Source of the DNA: CAWHNT01 sp963830775
GTDB taxonomy: Bacteria; Pseudomonadota; Alphaproteobacteria; Geminicoccales; Geminicoccaceae
Assembly: GCA_963830775.1 (NCBI GenBank)
Contig: CAWHNT010000001.1
Span: 62,001 to 126,000, forward strand
Direction of reading: 5' to 3'
DNA: 64,000 nucleotides
The translations under genes were made by a program, and so were the position numbers. Positions 1 to 7,903 of this stretch are shown here, one piece after another (position 1 is the first letter of the stretch; each line of letters starts with the position of its first letter). The notes under the pieces were generated by a model. It was not told where the DNA came from. It made no database searches and saw nothing but the letters and a program-made list of their open reading frames with translations.

Positions 1-465
1 GTCGACGATCCCACAGCCCGCCTGCCGCATCCGGGCGAGCCCCAGCTCACGCCGTGCATGGTGGCGGGAGCCTACCGCGTCCGCCGCCACGTTGACGGCG
101 AAGCCCTGGTCGGCGAGGTCGACCGCCGTCTGCAGCACGCAGACATGGGTCTCCATCCCACAGACAACGAGCTGCCGGCGGTCCAGCGACTGCAGGGCCT
201 GCATGAACATCGGCTCCCGGGCGGCCGAGAACGCCGTCTTGGCGATCACCTGCGCATCGTTCGGCAGCGGCCGCAACGCCTCGATCGTGTGCCCGAGCCC
301 TTGCGGATACTGCTCAGAGACCAGGATCGGCACCGCCAGCCGCCGCGCCGCCTCGATCAGGATCCGCGTCCGGGCAACGACCTGCTCGTTCTCGGCGATC
401 GCGGGAGCGAGCCGTTCCTGGATATCGACAACGAGGAGCGCCGAACGGGCGGCATCGAGCAGCAT
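1..465 (-). CDS. isochorismatase-family cysteine hydrolase (3' end outside window)
   Basis: The first 155 residues are visible; the C-terminus runs off the left edge. The family fold is an alpha/beta hydrolase using Asp-Lys-Cys, and all three are present: D14 in LLVVDIQERL, K76 in VIAKTAFSA and C109 in METHVCVLQT. The METHVC motif is typical of the YcaC/isochorismatase-like branch of about 180-200 residues. The ATG at 465 is preceded by GAGG five bases upstream. The gene follows the sugar ABC permease on the same strand with a gap of about 100 bases, so it may belong to that transcription unit. The substrate cannot be told from sequence. Confidence 0.9.
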   Translation of the reverse strand, partial: MLLDAARSALLVVDIQERLAPAIAENEQVVARTRILIEAARRLAVPILVSEQYPQGLGHTIEALRPLPNDAQVIAKTAFSAAREPMFMQALQSLDRRQLVVCGMETHVCVLQTAVDLADQGFAVNVAADAVGSRHHARRELGLARMRQAGCGIVD

Positions 466-567
466 GAGTACCTCGCGAACAGGTTGGCGCGGCGTCAGAG
501 CTCTTCCGGGCTGAGGTAGACCGGCGTCGCCGCCGCGCAACGAGCGCCTGTCAGGCTCGAGTGAAAG

Positions 568-1575
568 TCAGGCGTAACGCTGCTCGATGCTCGTCTTCAC
601 GCTGTCGAGCAGAACGGCAACCAGCATCAATCCGCCACGGATCACCTGCATGTAGGAGGCTTCGAGGCCCATCACGTTGATGGCGGTGTCGATGGTGGAG
701 AGGAGGAGCACCCCGGCGAAGACGCCGGAGAGGCGGCCCACCCCGCCGCGGAGCGAGACGCCGCCGATCACGACCGCGGCGAAGGCCTCGAACAGCATGC
801 CGATGCCGAGATTGGGCGTCGCACCATTGGTTCGGGCGGCGAGCAGCCAGCCGGCCATGGCGGCGAGCACGGCCGAGAGGATGAAGGCCTTGTAGAGCAC
901 GGCATCGACGTTGATGCCGGCGCGGAACGGGGCCGTGGGGTTGCCGCCGACCAGGTAGACGTAGCGGCCGAACCGGGTGCGGCGGAGCACGGCGCCGAAG
1001 GCGAAATAGGTGGCGACCAGGATCCAGACCAGGAGCGGCAGGCCCAGAAGGTCGGTGCTGGCGACGGCACGGAAGCCGTCGGGGAGGCCGTACATCGAGC
1101 GGCCGCCGGTGAGGATCAGGCCGAGCCCGCGGATCGCGATGTAGGTCGCCAGCGTGACGATGAAGGCGTTGATCCGGAAGCGGATGACGAGGACGGCGTT
1201 GAGGAGGCCCGCCAGGACTCCGAAGAGGAGCACGGCGAGGAACGCTGCGAAGAGGGGCAGCTGGATGCCGAGCGGCGAGCCGCGGCTGGCCGTGAGCCAG
1301 GCGGCCAGCATCGCGGCGAACGCCATGACACTCTCGATCGAGAGGTCCATGTGGCCGGCGATGATGCAGAAGGAGAGGCCCACCGCCAGCAGGCCCACGA
1401 AGGTGGCGTGCTGGAGGATGTTGATGAAGATCCCGAGCTGGAAGAAGTGCTCGATCGTGACCGAGCACAGGATGAGGATGACGGCCAGGATGCCCCAGAC
1501 CAGATGGTCGAGGGCAAGCCGGAGGAGCGGGGAAGGGCCAGCACCGCGGGCCCCTCGGTCGAGCGCCAGGGTCAA
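568..1575 (-). CDS. ribose/sugar-type ABC transporter permease (RbsC-like)
   Basis: 335 residues, very hydrophobic, with about eight to ten membrane spans. It belongs to the branched-chain amino acid/ribose permease superfamily (BPD_transp_2). The family hallmark AGHMDLSIESVMAFAA lies at roughly residues 72-88, and IGGVSLRGGVGRLSGVFAGVLLLS near the C-terminus. It would form the membrane channel of a CUT2-type sugar importer. The start is a TTG only 12 bases after the stop of the substrate-binding protein gene, with AGGACGG upstream, so the two are translationally close. No cognate ATPase gene lies in the window. Ligand unknown; CUT2 membership is from homology of the motifs. Confidence 0.9.
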   Translation of the reverse strand: MTLALDRGARGAGPSPLLRLALDHLVWGILAVILILCSVTIEHFFQLGIFINILQHATFVGLLAVGLSFCIIAGHMDLSIESVMAFAAMLAAWLTASRGSPLGIQLPLFAAFLAVLLFGVLAGLLNAVLVIRFRINAFIVTLATYIAIRGLGLILTGGRSMYGLPDGFRAVASTDLLGLPLLVWILVATYFAFGAVLRRTRFGRYVYLVGGNPTAPFRAGINVDAVLYKAFILSAVLAAMAGWLLAARTNGATPNLGIGMLFEAFAAVVIGGVSLRGGVGRLSGVFAGVLLLSTIDTAINVMGLEASYMQVIRGGLMLVAVLLDSVKTSIEQRYA

Positions 1576-1587
1576 GGATGGTCCGTC

Positions 1588-2641
1588 CTACTCCACGACC
1601 TTCACCGGGTCGGTGGGCGGGCTGAGATTGCCCCAGAAGCGCTTGTCGTCGACATTGTCCTTGGTGATGGCGGCTCCCGGGAATCTTCAGGTTCGGGCCC
1701 CATTCCTCGATCGTGAGCTCGCTCTTCAGCCCGTTCACGTCGTAGGTGCCGGGCTTCAGCTCCTCACCCTTCATGATCTTGGGCAGGAACATGGCGAGCC
1801 CGTAGACCTGGGCGTAGGTGGGCTGCTCGACCTCGACCTGCTGCCAGCCGTTGCGGATGTTGTCGAGCCCGACCGGTGCTCCGTTGCTGGCCATCATCAT
1901 GATCTGGCCGGGCTTCATGCCCTTGGCCTCCATGATCGCCACGATCGGTACGGTGAGGTGGGCGGCATGGCAGAAGACGAGGTCGATGTCGGGGTTGACG
2001 AGGAGCTGGTCCTCGAACACCCGGCCGGCGTTGGTGGCCTCCCATTGCATCGCCGCCTTGGTGACGATCTCCGCGTCCGGGGCCTCCTTGCCCATCACCG
2101 CCTCGAACCCTTTCTGGATGTCGAGGGTGTAGTTGTCGCCCGGATCGCCCAGGATCTGCAGCACCTTGCCCTTGGCACTGCCGTGCCGTTCCTTGAGCAG
2201 CCGCACCGCCTCGCCGGCGGCCACCTGCCCGATCTCCACCGTGCCGGCGACGGACGTCAGCTCGAACTTGGTCGAGCGGATCTGCCGGTCGAAGTTCAGC
2301 ACCTTGATGCCGGCCGCGTGCGCCTTCTCGATCCCCGGCACGATCGCGTCGAAGTCGACGGCGTTCATGATTACGGCGTCGGGCTTGAGGTTGATCGCGT
2401 CCTCGAGCTGGTTGAGCTGCAGGTCGGCCCGGTTCTGCGCATCGAGCGAGACCACCTTGTAGCCCAGCCCCCCGATCATGCCCTCGACCGCCTTTTTGGC
2501 CTCGGTCTGGAACTCGTCGAGCAGCGTGGGGATCATGTAGTAGACGGTCCCCTTCTCCTGGGCGGCGGCAGCACCGCCGAGCCATAGCAGGCTCGCGGCA
2601 CCCAGCAGCAGACAACCCAGGCCCCGGCGCGGCAGCTTCAT
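1588..2641 (-). pseudogene. CUT2-type sugar ABC substrate-binding protein, one +1 frameshift near the C-terminus
   Basis: A periplasmic-binding-protein type I fold (Peripla_BP_4, ribose/xylose-binding type) with a clear Sec signal (MKLPRRGLGCLLLGAASLLW, cleaved after AAA). The mature part reads as a normal sugar-binding protein through IEEWGPNLKIPG. One extra base in CCCGGG at 1676-1681 then shifts the frame. Removing one base restores AITKDNVDDKRFWGNLSPP and a stop at 1588, giving a protein of about 350 residues, a normal length. The rest of the gene shows no decay, so either the indel is recent or it is a sequence error. It is the first gene of the unit with the permease just downstream. 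Confidence 0.85.
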
Positions 2642-2789
2642 TGTCACGACCCCCCGTTCCAAAGCGATGCCCGATCTTGGCGCGCCTCCCAGGCCGAGCG
2701 CAACAGTTCCGCCTGGCGCACGACCAGCAAGGGCGGGTCGCCCAGCCTTTTCTCGGGAACGACCGCGACGGGCTGCTGGCGGTTCGTCA

Positions 2790-3000
2790 GCTCCCGGCCC
2801 TGGCGCGGACGTACCGGCGAAGCTCGCCGAGGCGAAGACGATGACGCCGTTCTCCTCGGCGGCGAGATCGGCCACCACGCGGCTTGCATCGGCCGGCGGG
2901 CCCTTGACGTTGCCAGAGTAGCAGGCATCCAGGACGACCACCGTCTTGCCGCGTTTGGTGAGGTCGAGAAGCGTCTGCTGCACGTCGGTGTGGTAGGGGC
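2790..3000 (-). pseudogene. fragment of a caspase-fold (peptidase C14) protein
   Basis: The minus strand encodes QQTLLDLTKRGKTVVVLDAC followed by YSGN, then ADASRVVADLAAEENGVIVFASAS. VVVLDACYSGN is the strand-plus-catalytic-Cys motif of bacterial caspase-like (ICE p20) domains. The catalytic-His part upstream is absent, since the frame stops being recognisable beyond about 3000 where the VOC gene ends. The downstream part breaks into other frames. No start codon or full domain exists, so this is a remnant wedged between the sugar-binding protein promoter region and the VOC gene. The motif is seen directly; the family assignment is from knowledge of caspase-like proteins. Confidence 0.55.
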
Positions 3001-3052
3001 CTGTCCGACGGAGTGCCTCGATCGTTCGACACCGACGAGCGGCGTGCTCGTC

Positions 3053-3461
3053 TCAGGCCGGAGCAACGGCCGCCGGGTCCATCCACATCACCTCCCAGAT
3101 GTGGCCGTCCAGGTCCTGGAAGCCGTGGGCGTACATGAAGCCGTGGTCCTGGGGCTCGTTGTAGGTGTTGCCGCCCGCGGCTACGGCTTTGCGGACCGTG
3201 TCGTCGACCTGGGCCCGGCTGTCGCAGGAGAGGCAGATCAGGACCTCGGTGCTCTTGCGGGCATCGCTGATGGGGTTCGGCGCGAAGGTCCTGAACTTCT
3301 CGTGCGTCAGCAGCATGACGTAGATGTCCTCGGCCACGATCATGCAGGTGGCGGTCTCGTCGGTAAATTGCTGATTGAACGAGTAGCCAAGACTGCGTGA
3401 AGAACTCGATCGACTTCTGAAGATCAGCTACGGGCAGGTTCACGAAGATCTTGGTTGCCAT
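3053..3461 (-). pseudogene. VOC-family (glyoxalase/bleomycin resistance fold) protein with one +1 frameshift
   Basis: The N-terminus (MATKIFVNLPVADLQKSIEF) and the rest (GYSFNQQF then MIVAEDIYVMLLTHEKFRTF, ending GHIWEVMWMDPAAVAPA) are in two frames. One extra base at about 3392 separates them, and removing it gives a 135-residue single-module VOC protein. The closing QDLDGHIWEVMWMDP is the family's typical last strand with a metal-ligand Glu. Proteins of this size are usually annotated as VOC-family or PhnB-like lactoylglutathione-lyase-type proteins of unknown substrate. The start at 3461 follows a GGGGACATCG leader. Both sides of the indel are well preserved. Confidence 0.8.
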
Positions 3462-3719
3462 CGATGTCCCCTGGAGCTTGTCGTCTTGGTTGAGCGATGC
3501 GCAGATCGCGAAGGGCCGAGCGGGCGAGCATAGCCGGACCGCATCCCATGGTGAAGCGCTGAGCAGGGTTCGGGCCGCCGCGCCTACCCCGTAGGCAGAT
3601 TCTGCAGCCTTGCTGGGCAGGAGCCTGTGGATGGATGCTGCTCGGGTGCCGGAACGAGGTGGCATAAGGCTTGCACCGCGCCGGCCGAGCATGCCGCCTG
3701 AGGAAGCACCCGCACCATC
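3462..3719. other. intergenic region between divergent VOC and ABC genes
   Basis: About 260 bases between the divergent VOC gene and the ABC ATPase gene. It should hold the promoters of both. I see no convincing hexamers or operator, and no open frame that looks like a gene. Confidence 0.4.
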
Positions 3720-4712
3720 ATGGCAAAAGTCGAGCTGGCGAGCGCCAGCAAAAGGTACGGCAGCACGATCGCCGTCGACTCGGTGAGCCTCGTCATCCCG
3801 GATGGGAGCTATTGCTGCCTTCTGGGTCCTTCCGGCTGCGGCAAGACCAGCACGCTGCGTCTGATCGCGGGCCACGAGATGCTGTCGGGCGGCGACATCC
3901 GGATCGGCGACAAGGTCGTCAACGACCTGCCGCCCGTCGAGCGCGGCACCGCGATGATGTTCCAGTCCTATGCGCTGTTCCCGCACCTCACCTGCGTCGA
4001 CAACGTGGCATTCTCCCTGCGGGTGCGCGGCGTGGCCAAGGAGGAGCGGCGCGAGAAGGCGATGCGCCAGCTCGAGCGCGTGCACATGGAGCGCTATGCC
4101 GAGCGGCTGCCGGCCCAGCTTTCGGGCGGCCAGCAGCAGCGTGTGGCGCTGGCCCGGGCGCTGATGACCAACCCCAAGGTGCTGCTGCTCGACGAGCCGC
4201 TCTCGGCCCTCGACCCGTTCCTGCGCGGCCGGGTGCGCGAGGAGCTGAAGCGTATTCAGGCCGATCTCGGCCTCACCTTCATCCATGTCACCCACAGCCA
4301 GGACGAGGCCATGGCGCTGGCCGACCTGGTGGTGGTGATGAGCGACGGGAAGATCGCCCAGGCGGGCGGACCGCGGGACGTGTTCAACGCGCCCGGCACG
4401 CCCTTCGTCGCCCGCTTCATCGGCGGCCACAACGTTCTGCCCGGCGACCTGCTCGGGCTCGGCGGCGGGGAGTGGGCGCTCAGGGTCGATCGCGCCAGCC
4501 TGCGGGCTCCGCAGCCCGGCGAGATCGGGTTCGAGGCCGCCGTGCGGCTGGTCGAGTATCAGGGCACCAACGTCCAGGTCCACCTGCGCGGGCCCGCGGG
4601 CACCGACGTCCAGGTGGTCATGGACGAGGAGACCTATGACCTGGCGCCGGTCGCTGCCGGCGCCAGCACGCCGGTGAGCTGGCCGCGCAGCGAGGCGCGG
4701 GCACTCCACTAA
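3720..4712 (+). CDS. ABC transporter ATP-binding protein, polyamine/iron (PotA-type)
   Basis: 330 residues. Walker A GPSGCGKT (36-43), Q-loop Q82 in MMFQSYALFPH, signature LSGGQQQR (134-141), Walker B VLLLDEP (154-160) and H-loop H192 are all intact. A C-terminal extension from about residue 240 resembles a TOBE regulatory domain, as in PotA/FbpC ATPases. It energises the importer encoded by the next three genes, which follow in order ATPase, binding protein, permease, permease, a common layout for spermidine/putrescine-type systems. GTG and ATG alternatives upstream are absent, so the ATG at 3720 is the natural start. Confidence 0.93.
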   Translation: MAKVELASASKRYGSTIAVDSVSLVIPDGSYCCLLGPSGCGKTSTLRLIAGHEMLSGGDIRIGDKVVNDLPPVERGTAMMFQSYALFPHLTCVDNVAFSLRVRGVAKEERREKAMRQLERVHMERYAERLPAQLSGGQQQRVALARALMTNPKVLLLDEPLSALDPFLRGRVREELKRIQADLGLTFIHVTHSQDEAMALADLVVVMSDGKIAQAGGPRDVFNAPGTPFVARFIGGHNVLPGDLLGLGGGEWALRVDRASLRAPQPGEIGFEAAVRLVEYQGTNVQVHLRGPAGTDVQVVMDEETYDLAPVAAGASTPVSWPRSEARALH

Positions 4713-4752
4713 CGATCGACGATCAACAACAAGGCAACCGAGGAGTCGGAGG

Positions 4753-6051
4753 ATGTCTGCAACCAGGTATCGGGTGCTGGACCGCACCGGTGGCGTGTCG
4801 CGCCGCGATCTCCTGCGCGGCACCGCGTTGGCAGGTGCTGCGGCCGCGGTGTCGAGCTTCCCGGCCCCGTTCGTGCATGCGGCCGACCCGATCGTCCTCC
4901 GCTATGCCGGCACGGGCGTGAACGCGTTCAACGAGATCTCGCAGAAGGTCAAGGAAGACCTCGGCATCGAGATCCAGTACACGACATTGACCTCGGATGA
5001 CGTGGTCAAGCGTGCGGTCACCCAGCCGACCAGCTTCGACCTGCTCGATTCCGAGTACTGGATGCTGAAGAAGATCGTTCCATCCGGCAACCTGCGCGGC
5101 ATGGATACGAAGCGGGTCAAGCTCTACGACAAGATCGTGCCGATCTTCACCAAGGGCGAGCTGCCCGACGGCACCAAGACCTCGCGGATCGGGACCGCAC
5201 CGATCAAGGTCAGCTATCTGAGCGGGGCCGAGGGCAAGGACTTCTCGGAAGCACCGACCGACTACATGACGCTGATCCCGACGGTCTACAACGCCGATAC
5301 GCTGGGCATCCGTCCGGACCTGGTCGGCAAGCCGATCGAGAGCTGGTCGTCGCTGGTCGACCCCGCCTTCAAGGGCAAGGCCTCGATCCTCAACATCCCC
5401 TCGATCGGCATCATGGATGCCGGCATGACCGCCCAGGCCACCGGGGCGATCAAGTACGAGGACATGGGCAACATGACCAAGGAGGAGATCGACAAGACGA
5501 TCGCCTTCCTGATCGAGGCCAAGAAGGCGGGCCAGTTCCGCGCCCTGTGGAAGGAGTTCAACGAGAGCGTCAACCTGATGGCCTCGGGCGAGGTGGTGAT
5601 CCAGTCGATGTGGTCGCCCGCCGTCACCAAGGTGCGCCAGCAGGGCGTTCCCTGCATCTACCAGCCGCTCAAGGAGGGCTACCGCGCCTGGGCCAGCGGG
5701 CTCGGCATCCCGACCCATGTCGAGGGCAAGACGCTCGATGCTGCCTACGACTTCGTGAACTGGTACCTCTCGGGCTGGGCCGGCGCCTTCCTCAACCGCC
5801 AGGGCTACTACACGGCCGTGCTCGAGACCGCGAAGGAGAACATGACGGCCGACGAGTGGGGCTACTGGATGGAGGGCCAGGCCGCCAAGGAGTTGGTCAA
5901 GACCCCGACCGGCGAGGAGCTGGCCAAGCCCGGCGAGACCCGTGACGGCGGCTCGTTCTGGGATCGCATGGGCAAGGTCGCGTGCTGGAACGCGGTGATG
6001 GACGAGGACCGGTACATGGTCCGCAAGTGGAACGAGTTCGTGGCCGCCTAG
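4753..6051 (+). CDS. ABC substrate-binding protein, polyamine-type, Tat signal
   Basis: 432 residues. The N-terminus carries a twin-arginine signal (SRRDLLRGTALAGAAAAVSS, cleavage probably after FVHA), so it is exported folded. The mature part has the extracellular solute-binding family 1 pattern of PotD-like proteins: SFDLLDSEYWMLKKI early, YNADTLGI in the middle, and a C-terminal half with YDFVNWYLSGWAGAFLNRQGYY. The start follows GAGGAGTCGGAGG. It sits 40 bases after the ATPase gene and just before two permeases. The ligand is uncertain: polyamine, or another small cation or opine. Confidence 0.9.
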   Translation: MSATRYRVLDRTGGVSRRDLLRGTALAGAAAAVSSFPAPFVHAADPIVLRYAGTGVNAFNEISQKVKEDLGIEIQYTTLTSDDVVKRAVTQPTSFDLLDSEYWMLKKIVPSGNLRGMDTKRVKLYDKIVPIFTKGELPDGTKTSRIGTAPIKVSYLSGAEGKDFSEAPTDYMTLIPTVYNADTLGIRPDLVGKPIESWSSLVDPAFKGKASILNIPSIGIMDAGMTAQATGAIKYEDMGNMTKEEIDKTIAFLIEAKKAGQFRALWKEFNESVNLMASGEVVIQSMWSPAVTKVRQQGVPCIYQPLKEGYRAWASGLGIPTHVEGKTLDAAYDFVNWYLSGWAGAFLNRQGYYTAVLETAKENMTADEWGYWMEGQAAKELVKTPTGEELAKPGETRDGGSFWDRMGKVACWNAVMDEDRYMVRKWNEFVAA

Positions 6052-6065
6052 GGCCCCGGACAACG

Positions 6066-6995
6066 ATGGCAGCGCAAGCCCCCACCCTCGACGTCGCGGC
6101 CGCCGCCCCGGCCGTGGCTGCCGAACCCTCCGGGGCAACCCGGGAGCGCCGGGGGCTTGCGCCCTATCTCCTGGCGACACCGCTCATCCTGGTCTTCCTC
6201 GTCTTTTTCGTCGTGCCGATGCTGCTCGTGGTCACGGTCAGCTTCTTCGATTATGAGAGCTACCAGATTCTCATCCCTGCCTTCACCCTGCAGAACTATA
6301 TCGACGTCTTTACCGAATCGGTGACCTGGCAGACCTACTGGATAACCTTCAAGTTCTGCGTGATCGTGTGGGCGATCACGCTCATCCTGGGCTTCACCGT
6401 CGCTTATTACCTGGCGTTCTATGTCCGCACGCTGACCTGGCAGATGGCGCTCTTCCTGCTGACCACGATCCCGTTCTGGACCAGCAACGTCATCCGCATG
6501 ATCTCGTGGATCCCGATCCTCGGCCGTAATGGCGTGGTCAACTCCACGCTGATGAGCATGGGCATCGTCGACCAGCCACAGGAGTGGCTGCTCTATTCCG
6601 AGTTCGCGGTGATCGTGGGCTTCGTCCATCTGTTCACGGTCTTCATGATCGTGCCGATCTTCAACTCCATGGCCCGGATCGACAAGGCGCTGATCGAGGC
6701 GGCGCGCGACGCCGGCGCCACGGAGTGGCAGACCATCCGCTGGGTAATCCTGCCCTTGTGCAAGCCCGGCATCACCATCGGCTCGATCTTCGTGCTCACC
6801 ATCGTCATGGGCGACTTCGTCACCGTGAACGTGCTGGGCGGCGGGCAGGTGCCGAGTATCGGCAAGGCCATCTACACCGAGCTCAGCTACCTCCAGTTCC
6901 CGCCCGCTGCCGCCAATGCCATGGTCCTGCTCGCGATCGTGGTGATGATGATCGTGGCGCTGACCCGCATCGTCGACATCAGGAAGGAGCTGTAG
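6066..6995 (+). CDS. ABC transporter permease, PotB-type
   Basis: 309 residues with a Pro/Ala-rich cytoplasmic N-terminus of about 35 residues, then six predicted membrane spans starting at LAPYLLATPLILVFLVFFVV. The EAA loop that contacts the ATPase reads EAARDAGATEWQTIRWVILP at about residues 214-233. I chose ATG at 6066, 14 bases after the binding-protein stop, because an upstream in-frame extension would lie wholly inside that gene. It pairs with the following permease as the heterodimeric channel. Confidence 0.9.
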   Translation: MAAQAPTLDVAAAAPAVAAEPSGATRERRGLAPYLLATPLILVFLVFFVVPMLLVVTVSFFDYESYQILIPAFTLQNYIDVFTESVTWQTYWITFKFCVIVWAITLILGFTVAYYLAFYVRTLTWQMALFLLTTIPFWTSNVIRMISWIPILGRNGVVNSTLMSMGIVDQPQEWLLYSEFAVIVGFVHLFTVFMIVPIFNSMARIDKALIEAARDAGATEWQTIRWVILPLCKPGITIGSIFVLTIVMGDFVTVNVLGGGQVPSIGKAIYTELSYLQFPPAAANAMVLLAIVVMMIVALTRIVDIRKEL

Positions 6996-7001
6996 GCGCC
7001 G

Positions 7002-7847
7002 ATGCTGCGCGAGACCCGGCCTTTCAGCTACGCGATCCTGACGGCGGTCTTCGTCCTGTTCGTGCTCTTCCTCTATGCGCCGACCTTCGCGATCACGACG
7101 CTCTCCTTCCAAGGGCCGCAGGGCGGTCTCGTCTTCCCGATGCGGGGCGTTTCCATGCACTGGCTGGCGGACGTCTTCCGCACCCAGTCGATCGGCGACA
7201 TCCACGGCAGCTTCGGCCGCTCGATCAAGCTCGGCCTCCTGGTGATGCTGCTCACCGTCGTGATCTCGTTCCTGGGCGGGCTCGCTTTCCGCCGCGGCTT
7301 CCTGGGCTCGGGCCTGCTCTTCTATGTCGTGGTGGCCAGCCTGATCATGCCCTCGGTCGTGGTCTCGCTGGGCATCGGCTCGCTCTTCGAGCTGGTCGGC
7401 ATCGAGCGCTTCTGGTGGAACGCCGGCCTGGGCGCCCACCTCACCTGGACGCTGCCGTTCGGCGTCCTGATCATGTTCGCGGTCTTCAACCGCTTCGACA
7501 AACGCTACGAGGAGGCGGCCAGGGACCTTGGCGCCTCGCCGCTCCAAACCGTGCTGCTCGTCATCTTGCCCATCGTGATGCCGTCGCTGGTCGGCATCGC
7601 CCTTTTCGGCTTCACCCTCTCCTACGACGAGCTCGCCCGCAGCTCGCAGGCCATGGGTGCGCTCAACACGCTCCCGCTCGAGCTCCAGGCGATGCAGAGC
7701 AACGCCACCACGCCCGTGATCTACGCGCTGGGCACGCTCACCACAGGCCTCTCCTTCCTCGTGATCGGCACCTCGCTCAGCGCCGTCCTGATCCTGCGCG
7801 CCCGGCAGGCCAAGCGCGGCTCGGATGCCGGAAAGGGAACCGTCTAG
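7002..7847 (+). CDS. ABC transporter permease, PotC-type
   Basis: 281 residues with six predicted spans. The EAA motif EEAARDLGASPLQTVLLVIL is at about residues 170-189, and the segment FTLSYDELARSS downstream is typical of PotC-type permeases. The ATG lies six bases after the previous stop, so translation is probably coupled. It is the last gene of the operon and is followed by a strong GC hairpin at 7855-7886. Confidence 0.9.
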   Translation: MLRETRPFSYAILTAVFVLFVLFLYAPTFAITTLSFQGPQGGLVFPMRGVSMHWLADVFRTQSIGDIHGSFGRSIKLGLLVMLLTVVISFLGGLAFRRGFLGSGLLFYVVVASLIMPSVVVSLGIGSLFELVGIERFWWNAGLGAHLTWTLPFGVLIMFAVFNRFDKRYEEAARDLGASPLQTVLLVILPIVMPSLVGIALFGFTLSYDELARSSQAMGALNTLPLELQAMQSNATTPVIYALGTLTTGLSFLVIGTSLSAVLILRARQAKRGSDAGKGTV

Positions 7848-7854
7848 CAAGAAA

Positions 7855-7886
7855 GCCCCGGCCGGCCCTTGCTGGCCGACCGGGGC
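7855..7886. terminator. GC-rich hairpin between convergent genes
   Basis: A 13-base stem with one mismatch, GCCCCGGCCGGCC against GGCCGACCGGGGC, and loop CTTGCT. Read on the minus strand it is followed by TTTCTTG, so it suits the end of the large minus-strand gene that stops at 7904. On the plus strand no T-run follows. Probably a shared terminator for the convergent transcripts. Confidence 0.7.
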
Positions 7887-7903
7887 GCTCGCCGCGTGCC
7901 CGC

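Noticed and set aside
58..519. 153-codon plus-strand frame at the left edge
   Set aside because: Antisense to the isochorismatase-like gene, which keeps the Asp-Lys-Cys triad.
551..2983. 810-codon minus-strand open frame
   Set aside because: A chance fusion of the caspase remnant, the frameshifted sugar-binding protein and an antiframe of the permease; only the central part is a real protein.
2787..4823. 678-codon minus-strand open frame
   Set aside because: Antisense to the ABC ATPase gene; only its last part touches the VOC N-terminus and caspase fragment.
6048..7850. 600-codon minus-strand open frame
   Set aside because: Antisense shadow of two permease genes, extremely Asp/His/Glu-rich, as expected for antiframes in high-GC DNA.
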